64,000 nucleotides of DNA from Tyto alba (taxonomy: Eukaryota > Chordata > Aves > Strigiformes > Tytonidae). The position numbers and the translations under genes were made by a program. The notes under the pieces are model-generated. The model was not told the origin of the DNA. It saw nothing but the letters and a program-made list of their open reading frames with translations, and ran no database searches. The stretch is from positions 10,972,819-11,036,818 of the forward strand of contig NW_024881316.1 of assembly GCF_018691265.1 (NCBI RefSeq). The letters are read 5' to 3'. Numbering within the stretch: the stretch's first letter is position 1; the number at the start of each line of letters is the position of its first letter. Of this stretch, positions 22,801 to 34,115 are shown piece after piece.

Positions 22801-24404
22801 GAGTTACATCGGAGATGGCTTTGGCCCAAGGACTTATGCAAACCAGATTTGTAGTGTTGCAAATTTGTAATTTTCCTTTCTGTTTCAAAGAGGAAAAGAG
22901 CAACAACAGTTGATACTGCCATGAAGCTGCAAACTTGAAACACAGAGGAGTGGAAATTTGAATATCTTTAACAATGTTAATCCAAACCTGTTGGACCTGT
23001 GGACCATTTTTGCAATCAAAAGATTATGAAATGCATTGCACTGGACTGAATAGTCTTAAGTCCAACATCGGAAAATCCCTGCTGAAATCAATGGGAGCTT
23101 TTTCTGCATTAGGTCTGTAGGATTGGTTAGTGCTTGAAGAACTACTGTTCTTCATCCCTGAAGACCCTCACTGATGGGATCCTATTCTTTACCTGACTTT
23201 CTTCTTTACCTGTATGAGATCACTGTAGTAGCTGGATGGTGGCATGTTGTGTATACAACTGAGAGAGACTGCAACTCAGCAATGCAGCTGCAAAGCCTGA
23301 CTGGGCTCCTGTGGCTGCACAAGTAGGAGGCTGTGCACGTGCCTGAGCTTGGCCAGCACAGCACCTGGCTCTACCATCAGCCCTGTGCCCAGATCTGCTG
23401 CTTCATGGTCAATTTCTAGTGATAATACAGGCTTCCCAGACACAAACTGCTGTCCCAAATTTGCAAAGCAAGTCTGGGTCTGACATCAGGTTTACTCTCA
23501 GATAAAAGTAGAAATGATCAGACATTTTGTCCTGTACTTGCTTCACCTGTCCAGTCCCATGGAAATTACTACTGTGATATTTGTATGGCTCTTCCAGAAG
23601 TCAAACATGGTATTAACTCACCTTATTACTAAAATAAAGACAGCACCCTTATAAGCCAAACTAACTAACTGCCTGTTATCCCCTCCAGGTCCATCATTTC
23701 TCTGGTCTAGCAAGAAAAAAAGGAATGAGAGGGTAGATGATGCTTTCATGGGGAAAGCAACTACCCTTTGCACAAGTGGCTTTTAGACCTGAGGATGAGT
23801 ACTTGACATATTAATTTTCTTAAACTGTATATATTCATGGATCTCTCCTCTGGTTTACATGTGTATGGTGGAATCAGTTCTGTTTTATCATCATTGCCAT
23901 GGTTACCTTATCATCATTATAGTATGCATGTGTTGCTGTAATACTATTGCGGATATCTTACCAAAATTCCCTAAAGCATAATGATGCCAGAATTTACTCT
24001 GTACACAGCCCAAACTACTAAGCATTGATATCTTTTATAATCTGTTTCCCAGCTGAAACAAAGTTGGCTTGAACATCTTTGCTGACATAAAGCTGTTTGC
24101 CCTTTCTGGGTAGAGAGCAAATTACTCCATGTATCATCTTCACCACAAGCCAATTCCTTACAGCAAATATAGAAACCCCTCCTACTTCACTGGGCCTCTC
24201 AGCAACCTGATTGGCCTTTATTTGCATTATTACATTACTAAAAATCATGAGATTGTTGATATCTGCAGCAGGGAAGACATGCCAGCCTCAGAAATGAGGC
24301 TATCATGATATAGCCAATACAGAGATCATTATAGCATGGTGGGGCACATTCCAAATCCCTGGACAGAGCAAAATACGAGATTAGGATGAAGAAATGTTTG
24401 CTGG
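19801..24404. other. Unique noncoding sequence, no gene seen
   Basis: No exon was recognised. The longest open frame (125 codons near 21744-22121) is Cys/Ser/Trp-rich and unlike any family I know. 20160-20700 is AT-rich. 20061-20092 has two adjacent palindromes. A tcaatgggagct core at 23089-23100 recalls a motif common in old sauropsid interspersed repeats, but the surroundings do not allow a call. Confidence 0.65.
20061..20092. other. Adjacent short palindromes
   Basis: gtgacagtgtcac (20061-20073) is a 5+5 inverted repeat with a 3-base centre. Three bases later, cctatggtaccatagg (20077-20092) is a perfect 16-bp palindrome. They might be a dyad binding site or a coincidence. No neighbouring promoter signal helps to decide. 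Confidence 0.6.
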
Positions 24405-24873
24405 GGGTAGCAGGCTACAGAACCACAAAATTGATCAGAGGGATGGAACACTTCTTCTATGAGGGCAGGCTGAGAGAGTTGGGGTTGTTCAGCCTCAAGA
24501 AGAGAAGGCTTCAGGGAGACCTTACTGTGACCTTTCAATACTTAAAAGGAGCATATAAAAAAGATGGGGACAGACTTTTCAGTAGGACTTGTAGCGATAG
24601 AGCAAGGACTAATGATTTTAAAATAAAAGAGGGTAGGTTCAGACTAGATATAAGGAAGAAATATTTTATGATGAGGGTGGTGAAACACTGGAACAGGTTG
24701 CCCAGAGAAGTTGTAGATGTCTTATCCCTGGAAGCATTCAAAGCCAGGCTGGATGGGGCTCTGATCAACCCGATCGAGTTGAAGATGTCCCTGCTTATTG
24801 CAGGGGAGTTGGACCAGATGACCTTCAAAGGTCCCTTCTGACCCAAACCATTCTATGATTCTATGATTCTGTG
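24405..24873 (+). pseudogene. CR1 LINE 3' end with open RT C-terminal frame
   Basis: This is the best preserved mobile element in the window. A single frame open from 24386 to 24841 (151 codons) encodes the last part of CR1 ORF2. The CR1 match starts near 24405 and contains RGMEHFFYEGRLRELGLFSL, then KKRRLQGDL and the HWNRLPREVVD block, ending with the usual DQMTFKGPF-type terminus. It is followed by the CR1 3' UTR and by the terminal tandem octamers (attctatg-type) at 24851-24873, the signature of avian CR1. The copy is 5' truncated: the endonuclease and RT catalytic core are absent, so it cannot move by itself. The missing target-site duplication is normal for CR1. Confidence 0.92.
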
Positions 24874-26194
24874 TCAGTCTTTCAGAATAGAGTTGGGGAA
24901 GCCAGATGTTAACATCTAGCTTTAATGCAAACTCTGCATTACCCTGCAATGGACAGACAAATGCAGAACTCTTATTCTAAAGAGTAACTGTAACTCAGCT
25001 CAGCCCTACCTACCAGATTTTCCATGCTGATTATCCTTATTATAACAACAGCTTCTTACTACATTCACAAGCAGAGGCTTTGAATATGTTGTGATAATGA
25101 ATGTCATTATGAGGTTAGAGTGCGAAGAAAGTGATTCATCACTGGAAAAAAAACCAAATTTCTTGGATGACACATTGCCTAGATGCACAATTCCGGGTTT
25201 ATAACAAGAGGTTATATACTGTTCCACAGATATAACCCATTACCAAACTAGGGAATACCAAAAGCACTTAAGATTTTTAGAATAATTCCCATGGTAAGTG
25301 AAATCTTAAATAAATACAAGTAAATAGCAGAATCCCTAATAGGAGAGAATATGGTAGTAGGAATTGTAGAAGTGAAACTTTTCTTCTTAAACTAAAGATG
25401 ACTGGTAATTTGAAGGTGACTAACAGTGATGCTAACTGGCCATCTTTTTAAGCGAAAGTAGAAACTAGGACACAAGGTCATCTTGATACAGAAAATACAG
25501 AGTTCTCATAGTTTTAGTTAAATTCAAAGTAAGGTAACACTTCTCTCCTCATGTATTTAAATTACACAGCACTACCCAGAACTGACAGTGATCCCATAAT
25601 TCCACTGTATCTGCAGTTATGGGTCATTGAAAGAATGACTATTATGTGGCAAAATTATCATAGCATTTTATGAATATTCCTCTATCCTCTGCTGGCATCT
25701 GAGAGGTTTTGTCTGAATGTTTGTTATAGCCATTGCAGCTTTGAGATGCCTTAAAGATGTTGCTTTTCCAGGAAGCCCCAGCTGAACGCCTGCTAGCTAG
25801 CCTGGGGACATCTTGACATTGGGTGAGGGCAGAGGCATCTGGGCTCTTGCTGCCAGCCAGGCTTTCCTGGGCAAGCTGGGGCAGCACTGGGGGCTGAGTG
25901 TGGAGGGGTAGATTTCCCCAAAAAGCAACAACCCTCCAGCTCTAAAAAATTTAGTTCCTCAGGTGACAGCCATTTTTCCTTCTTTATCATCCATCTGGGA
26001 TGTGAGGACTGTGTTCTTTATGCCAAACAACTTCCAAGGATTCATGATGTCTGGAAAACTCCACTGATGTTCCAGCCAGGTTGTCCCGCCCCTGTAGCAC
26101 AAGCTGGATTCCCCAGCTCATGAGATGTTTTCCTTTCTTCAGGCTCTACTGGAATGAGTTCGGAGAAGGGACAAAAAGACGATTCCCTGACTCA
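24874..26194. other. Unique noncoding sequence, no gene seen
   Basis: No recognisable element lies between the two CR1 copies. The open frames are short and show no domain features. Around 25780-25900 the sequence is locally GC-richer with no clustering of CpG. Confidence 0.65.
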
Positions 26195-26800
26195 TTCTAG
26201 TATGTCCATGTCTCTCGTGTTCTTCGGAGCCCAGAACTGGACCTAGCACTGCAGACATCTCACCAAGGCTGAGCAGAGAGGAAGGATCACCTCCCTCAAC
26301 TTGCTGGAAATGCTCTTCATAACGCAGCCCAGGATACTGTTGGCTTTTTTTTTTTTTTTTTTGCCACAAGGACACATTGCTGTGTCATGCTCAGTTTGAT
26401 TTCTACCAGGAACCCCAGGTCCTCCTCAGCAAAGATCCTTTCCAGTTGATCAGCCCCCAGCCTGTACTGGTGCCTGGGGTTGTTCATCCACAGGGCTTTG
26501 CTCTTCCCCTTGTTGAACTTCATGAGGTTCCTGTTTGCCCATTTCTCCAGCCTATGAAGGTCCCTCTGAATGTCACCACACCCCTGGGATGTATCAACCA
26601 CTTCTCCAAGTTCCATATTTTCTGTGAACTTGCTGAGGGTGCACTCTTTTCCATCACCCACATCATTAATGAAGATGTAAACCATTACTGGCCCCAGTAC
26701 TGACCCCTAGGGTATACTGCTAGTCACTTCCCCATGGCTGTCCTGGTTGTTCAGTCAGTTTTCAATCCACTTCATCAACCTGACAGAGTTTGTCTTTCCT
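26195..26800 (-). pseudogene. CR1 LINE RT fragment (antisense)
   Basis: On the minus strand the frame beginning at 26685 reads FINDVGDGKECTLSKF, then QRDLHRLEKWANRNLMKFNK and NNPRHQYRLGADQLERIFAE. This is the part of CR1 reverse transcriptase just around and after the catalytic palm motif. Where the second catalytic motif (F/Y-A-D-D) is expected the copy reads SKFTENMEL, so the catalytic aspartates are lost. Upstream of that frame (plus 26690-26800) the complement of the 'GVPQGSVLGP' block can be followed. Downstream the frame runs into a lysine-coding run of 18 A (T on plus, 26345-26362) and then breaks, with traces to about 26195. It carries neither the element's 3' end nor its 5' end. Confidence 0.9.
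26345..26362. repeat. Poly-T (18) inside the CR1 fragment
   Basis: Eighteen T on the plus strand correspond to A on the element's sense strand, at the position where CR1 normally has consecutive lysine codons. The microsatellite therefore probably grew out of the element's own A-rich codons rather than from an inserted tail. Confidence 0.8.
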
Positions 26801-29800
26801 GCTGGTCCCAAGGAGCTGTCTAGCAGACCTGTGAGTCAGGGTTGCTCTGCAGGTCCCCCTCCTTTTCCAGCCAACTCCAGGCAGCTATGAGATATACTGG
26901 TGACACGTGCAACCTGTCCGTGTTTTAGAAAATACAGTTTGTAACTTGAATTGAAGAGCTCTGGCGAATCCACAACATAATAACTTAGTTAAATGCAAAT
27001 TACTTCATTATTTATGAAGTTTCAAAAATGCAAGTGCTCTTTTAAACTAATAGTAATAAACTGGCTTTCCTTGGGTGTTATTGAGCTTTACCACCTGCCT
27101 GCTGCATTGTGCTATCTGCATAAAGGGTTACCTGTGATTACCCAGACCCTACATATATGGGGAAGCTTTAGGAGATCAGCTCCGCATGGCAGTTGGGTGG
27201 CCTCCTTTTCCCGACACCCCTGAGGTGCCCAGCTAGCAGGAAGGGGCTGCAGCCCCCAACAGCACAAGGCTGCAGAGGAGAGGAAGGTTTCTCAGCAAGG
27301 CTGGTGGCAGAGCGGTCCATGACAGACCCTCAAGGATGGTCTAGCAGAGAGACGTGAAGATCCTACACAACCAAACTCTTCCCAGTCTATAATAAAAAGT
27401 CAACTGCCCCATGCCCGGAACTCACTCAAGAAGGCTTGTTTATTATAGTAAGATGCTCTAGGATAGCTTGGTATGGTAGATGTGAGCTCACTTGTTAAAC
27501 ATGAATTTAAAATGCGGAATGCTGAGCCCTGTTCTCATCTCTGTACCTTCTCTAATCAGTAACCTCAGGGAGACACATGAGGCTATGGCAGAATGGCAAT
27601 GTGCAGCATCAGCATCAACAAGGAGCAAATTAGTTTGAGGCTTACACACATTGGTGCTTTTGGATTGAAACTTGCTTTTTAATCACCTTTGGCTTCATAA
27701 AATTTTTTATGGCACTTATTTAGATCATCTCCACTTGGTCCTTCCAGAATTATATATTCCATAGAAAGGAAGGGATGGAAATTTACCTAAAATGCTGCAC
27801 AGAATCTAGAATTATGGCCTTCCATTTGCAGAAAAAGGATGGTGGTCACCTCTATTAAAAGATACAAAGAGAAAAATGATTTTGCAGTCAGGTTTCATTT
27901 TAAAGAATAACTTTTTGGATGAGAATAATTTTTGGATCAGTCAAGGTTGATGTCTGATGGTCTTGGTGTGCCTGTACCACTGAGTCCTACAGCCTCACAC
28001 ATGTTTAACTCATGGCTGCAGCCCCTCAAGATGGTCAGCCACGCCCATGGTTGCTGTATGCAGCAGCTCAGCATGGCATGCTGGGTCTACCCTGTGTGCA
28101 GATCTTACTTCCTTATTAAAAACGAAGGTAGCTCTATTTTGCTCTGGTTTAAACAAATCAGTGACCCTGAATTTTCTGGCAAATCCCCAGATGTGGTTTT
28201 ATGTGGAAAAAAAATTCAGGTCCTTCTTGTGTTCATTAAAAATAAAAAAGAAAAAAACTTACCTCCTGGGATAATAGCATTCGTCAGTTCCATTTACAGG
28301 TTGCTTAGCTCAGCTGAATTAATGTCTGCCAAATGGGCAAACTTAAAAGATCCTTTTTCCGTCATCTCCTTTAAAAATCCTGTGTCGCTAGGCATACTTA
28401 AAAATCACAGGTAGAGGAAGATCATCTCAGCTCTCCACTTTGACCCCTTACCTTTACAGAATTCCTTATTATACCATTCCCACTGTTATCTTATCTAACA
28501 TGGCCATACAGACCCAGAGCTTTTGATTCAGACAAATGGTGGCCTATCTACACTATTGCCTAATTATCCTTATTAACTTGTTCTTGAATTTAACTTTCCA
28601 GTTTTAGCTTTCACTTTTCTAACTTCCAGCAAATGTTGTTCCTAAAACTATAGATGAAATACAGGAACTTTTGACAAAGAAACATAATAGACAGGAGATG
28701 GTGGGCGGGGAGGCGGGGGAAATGTGTAGGGCAACTTCTGCCCTGCTTGGTTAAGCAGGACTTCCACTGACATCCTGAAACAGATGAGGTCCTGATAAAA
28801 ACAGTCATGATTGACTGTTGTGCTATCTGGCTGCATTCTAGATTTTTAAATGAATATGAAAACTTGCCAGACACCTAATCTTTTTCAAAGGAACGGCCAA
28901 GAGAGAAAAGAATTATGCTATGCAGTTTTGAGGCTAACAGCCTACAGTAAACGAAATCCTCCTGATCAAGCACGGTGCAATACCCATGTCATTGTAGGAG
29001 GCATTTATATTACCCAATGTTGCCTACCTAAAAGCCTTAAATAGTAATTTACGTTCCTGGGAGGGAGGTATGGAAGATCGATGGGATGGACAGGCCTGTG
29101 GACGTACCCATTGCTGCCTGGTAGCAATAGAAGGAGCCCAAGTGAACTAGGTTAGAACAGGCACTTTTCAGTGGCTAAATATGGAAGAAATTGCTCTCAG
29201 CATTAATTGAATTTTTGATAAAAAATAAATGTAGGATCATCTTTGTTTGCTATTGATAGAAACATCCAAGTTTTTGAGCTGCTCCTAAATCAGTGCTTGA
29301 GATCAATAAAATTTTGTAGCAATCATGTCCAGGAGCTGAACATGTAGGTGAGGAATAGGAGACTCCTGTACCAGTTCAATCAAGGTCTCCTCCCATATAT
29401 GCATGTTGTCCTTGAGCTGTGAGTGAAGCTGATGAGAATTTGGTGATCTCCATGCTGCTTGGGCTGCTCTACACCTGTGTCTTACCAATCACTCATCTTG
29501 TTTCACTTGCTTTTTATAGGGTGTCAAGTTCCTGGCACCATGTACCAAGTCTCTTTCTCTTCACATGGAGTTGATGGGGTATGAGGATGCAAATAAATAG
29601 TCAGGGTCAGATACTTCTTTTATCCTCTAGAGGCCTAATCCAGAGCTGACTGATACCAGCAGAGAGGTTCAGAGTAACTTCAGCAGACCTTGATTCAAGA
29701 ACAAGATTGTCTGATTCTGCTGAAGGACAGGGGAAGAGTACATTTGTGTGGGATGCATATCTGTGACACCAAAAGAATAAGTCCCATTATCTGTCATCTT

Positions 29801-32800
29801 GGACTTCAAGAATATGGTTTCTGTCCCAGCAAAATGATGAATTCTCCAAGTAAGATAAATCCTAGCACCAGATCTTTGCCTCTGAAAGCATTTCTAAAAA
29901 GATTCCTTTTAAAAACACAGAGAACCATTATCCTCTGACCTCTTATTTTGAAGAAAGTACACAAGGTAGATTAAAGTGTTGTTATTGCTTGATCAAACAA
30001 TGCACTTAAATGTTTGTTGGGAAAAGGTTTTTCAAAATACAGAAAGTATCCTTTCACAATGCAGTGTCAGACCTCTTGATGAATTACAGTATGTCACCCA
30101 GCTCTGATTCCTCTTGCTCAAACAGCAAAATGTGTTTGCATACATTGTGTAGTCTTAGTATTTCTCCTTAATATAGCTGTATGAAAAAAAAAAAAAAACC
30201 AACAACAAAAAAAAACCAACACTGAAATGAAACAAAACAAGCAAAGAATAAACATTTGTACTGCCTGAGAGAGCAATTAAGACCACATTTATCTAGTGCA
30301 ATTCCATCCAGATTCCCATAAATAAAAGGTAAATTTGTTTTGGAATAAAAGTGGTTTCTGCTTATGAAAATAAAACATGCCTGTGTATGTCTCAGAAGAC
30401 TAGATAGGCAGAGAGCAGAAAATGTACAGGATGGAGTGAAAACTGTCCATGAGAAGGACAGAGTATCCCTGTGCATTGCACCCTCTCCAGGAGATTCACA
30501 AAGCCCTGCCAGCCAAGCTCCAGTGGGATTTGTCTCGCTTGACCAAGAGGTCTGCATGTTAGCAAAGGTTAGTTGTATACTGGAGCTGAGCACCTAAGGG
30601 GCTTGGTATGAAAATGAGACAGGAATAAGCCTTTCCAGAGGCTGATTCATACATCCCAAGGTAGGAATTTAAGAGAACCAAGATGAATCACAGTCAACCT
30701 TACCTGCTTTTCCCTACTGACTATTGCACAAAGTCTGCGATACGGACAGAAGGAGATGTTTCCACATTTCAAAATCAGTTGGTTGAGGCAGCCCAACAGC
30801 TTTAAGCCTTATCCTCAGCCATGGAGAACCTAACAGCTCAACTCACATTTCTAAGGATTTTATACATGATTAATAGGGAATTTGAAGCTAAAGTATGATT
30901 AAGAGCCCTAGGTGAGGCAGCAGCGTGTCAGTAACTTCAGACAGACGTTACTGCCTTGCTAGTAGGATATCCTCTTGATTAATTCCTGCAGCTTCTATAT
31001 TTGTATTTGCTGCAGATGATCTGCCTCAACCTGCCTTTTGTATATGGTCAGATATTTCTCTGAAGCAACCTTTTTTTATTTAGGTGCCATGAACACAGGA
31101 AGCATTTTCATTACCCAAAATGTGAAACATGTTTTTTCAGCTAGAATGTGCCCAAAGAGGTTATCTGTCTCATAGCTTTCTCTCAGGGCCGTGCTACAGT
31201 TTGCTCTGCCTGTTGTTTTCAGGCTCTAGCTTCTTGTCATGTCTCTACCTCTGTCTCACAGCCCCAGTGTATGCCATCAAACATTTGCATTAAGATTCCT
31301 ACACTATATGCCCTAACCGTCACCTTAGCCCATAATTTGGGGCATCTCTTTGGTCAGCTACCATTGAGTAAAGGGGTGTTCAATCACCACCTCTTTTAGA
31401 ACTCATGGAAAGCTGTTGCTCTCTCTGGTGGTTTCAGTAAGGTTTTTGGGTCAGACAGGTTCACTAGAAGCCACTCAAACTTCCTCATAACAGCTAAATA
31501 CCAAATCCTTTCCTGAACCTTATGGAGTTCTTGATGTCAGTGATGTTGCAGCACATGTAAGATTTGTGTGTAACAAAGCACACTAGCACGTAATACTATT
31601 TTTGTAGCACTTCCATCTCTTTCATCCAACCCTTCCTTTATGTGCCATGCTTACCCACCCTGTGATGCTTAAACAAGGAAAGAAAACTCCTTAGGTCAGG
31701 GACCTGTCAATCAGTTAATGCCTCTAAAATGTAATGGACTCTTAACCAGCCTGTATTAATAATGAATCACATTTGCTTTGCAGATGGAAAACACTTGTTT
31801 GAGTTTTCCTTCCTGCATATCAGAGGGAGTAGAGACTCACTACATCCAGAGGGCAAAAAGCCACTACTATGGCAGCAGTGTCAGCTGCTGTGGCCCACGT
31901 GTGACAGGAAGGACAGGACTGACCTCCTGTCCATTAGCAGTAAGATTTTGCCAGAGCGGCCTCTCCACATCTGCAGGTAAAGTGAATTACTAAGCCATTA
32001 AAAAGGACACGGGGCCCAACATGTCCAGTTTTACTGTGGTGGTACTTAGATACTCAAGCCTCATTACATCAAAGGCTAGGCCATACAGTGATCAGCAGGG
32101 ATGCTTTTCCTGAGGTAGGGCAACCCTTATTCCCTTCACCTAGGAACTTTAAAGAACTCAGGCAAGAGCTCACTGCAAAGACAGGTGGGTGAGGAAAGAG
32201 ATGGGGTATTGACTTTTAAAGTAGCTTCTTGCCTCTGTAGGACTAAGGAAGTTGAGTAGGTAGATAGTCACTTTGCTTCACTCATTATTTTCACCTTCTT
32301 CTGAGCACTGACTGTTTTACTCCTCATTTCAGCTCTTATCCCGACACATGAAGTGTCTCCTTGGAGGATGGTCTGCTGACATGGCAAACAAAGGGGGAAG
32401 GAAAAGAGCAAGCAAAATCAGACCCTTGGGCCTCCCTGCAGTACAGCTGGAGGCACCTTTGCCCTTCCTCTCCATCACCGTGACCCAGCACACCCCCAGC
32501 TTTGGTACGAGTGGTGGGCGGGTGGTCAAGCCGCAGTCAGACCAGGGAAGTGTCCCCAGGGAACAGGGCTGAGAGGGTTCATCCTTTTGCCTCAGTGGAA
32601 AAGAATGGGATGCATAGCTGAAAATAGCTATGTCTGGGAAATGTACACCTTCCCTCTGGATGTGATGGCAACAAGAGTTTTCCACTGGCATTATTAAGAA
32701 CAACAGCAGACTCACTCCTGCTCCGTTCATTGTGTTTGCTGGCATTTCCACTTCTGTTGCATTCTTAGACTGCCTTGTCTATTCATGTTTGGGACCTGGC

Positions 32801-33744
32801 CAGTGCCTCTGTTGCCAGCTACCCATTCTCCATTACACATATTGTTTTTACTTTAGTTCAAGTCATTTGTATTTCATGATAAAATCACTATTTTTATTGC
32901 TTAGCAGCTGTCTTCCCTTTGAGTCACCTTTTTATGCACACTATGGGCCAGTCATCCACTGTCCCCAGAATGGTGGCTTGAGTAGCCCAAGTGGGTAACT
33001 CTTCTTATGGGTGGTAAGGATTTCCAAAAGAACTGAGACAGACAAGCAATTGCAATGAGGCCACTATGGGTTTTGGACATCCCACTGTTGAGTCTTGCAG
33101 TTCCTCCTGCCATCCACTACCTTCAGAGGCTCGGCAACCCATCTGCTGCTGGCTCTCCTCCTGTACCTCCTCCACCAGCTGCTCATACAGCATGGGAGCT
33201 CTCGGATGCAGCAGCTTCAGGAAAATCAGAGGACTTGCCGTGAGGTTTTAGCCAGACACTAGATGCTGCCTGGCTGCAGCTCAGCTGACTCCCATCTGCA
33301 CTTCAGCAATGTCACATCTCCTTCTGCATTGCCCACCATCACGCACCGTCTTTACAGTGTGTACAAGAGCATGCTGTGAGCAGGAGATAAACTCTTTGTC
33401 CCTGCACATGTTTGTTATAGCTTTAGGACTGACCCTTCTGTGTACTAGCAAGAGATTAAAAAAATAGACATGAAATAGAAAGATGTGAAAACTCCCATGT
33501 GATCTAGAAAAGAAGGTTTAATCTCTCCCTGCTCTTTCAGCCCCTGAAACAGCCTGAAAATCAAGTGACCTTGCAGTGTGTGTGTAAGTTAGCAAACAGA
33601 GTTTTTGCTGGCCCAGGGAGGGAAGGGAGATCTCAGGTATGGTTTCTCAGCCATGGATTCCTGTCCTCACCTTCCAGAGGTACAAACCTAGCACTGCTGG
33701 TAGCTGCATCTTAGCTGATGGTAGCTGCTGTGGCAAAACACTCT
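26801..33744. other. Unique noncoding sequence, no gene seen
   Basis: No exon or strong mobile element was found in nearly 7 kb. There is an A-rich run at 30184-30217, interrupted by cc pairs. 28709-28729 has three closely spaced G runs, one short of a quadruplex. Near 29630-29660 an aggcctaatccagagctgactg stretch resembles part of an old sauropsid interspersed repeat, but the resemblance is too short to call. The longest open frame is 160 codons (27932-28414) and looks random in composition. Confidence 0.65.
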
Positions 33745-34115
33745 GGGTAATATTTTTCATATGATTTTCCTCTCGTACATCCCAAGACTGTATTTGCCCT
33801 TTTCTTAATTATGACTTTTCATTAACTACTCATCCTTATTTCTTCATGAGTGATTACCCCAGGTTCCTTCCCTGCACTGCTGTTGTCCAGTCATGGATAC
33901 CCTGTTTTTTATTTGCATTTGTAATTCTCCTAACTGTGCTGTGCCTATACTTGTTATATTTCATTCCTTCCTGACAGCTCCTCTAATTCATCCAGGTCAT
34001 TGCAGTAGCAACAAAATTATTAATTACTGTCCCCAAGTGTTGGGTCATCTCTATACTAATATTTCTCTCATTCCTTCCTGCAGATTTATCTTAAATATAT
34101 TAGGAAACACTAGGC
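33745..34115 (-). mobile_element. Ancient CR1/L3-like LINE fragment (antisense)
   Basis: The plus strand follows the complement of old CR1 RT C-terminal coding sequence. Key blocks are catcccaagactgtatttgcc (33779-33799), taccccaggttccttccctgc (about 33855-33876), gtccagtcatggatac (33886-33901), the ttatttgcatttgtaattctc block (about 33909-33930) and cccaagtgttgggtcatc (34033-34050), ending near 34115. Only the internal part remains, without the terminal octamers. The frame is destroyed by indels. Collinearity over about 370 bp makes chance unlikely, but the subfamily cannot be fixed by eye. Confidence 0.65.

Noticed and set aside
23083..23140. tcaatgggagct core, with similar strings near 29640, 45367 and 57885, resembling old palindromic sauropsid repeats
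   Set aside because: Each match covers only 15-25 bases, and no symmetrical partner or ends could be found, so none is called as an element.
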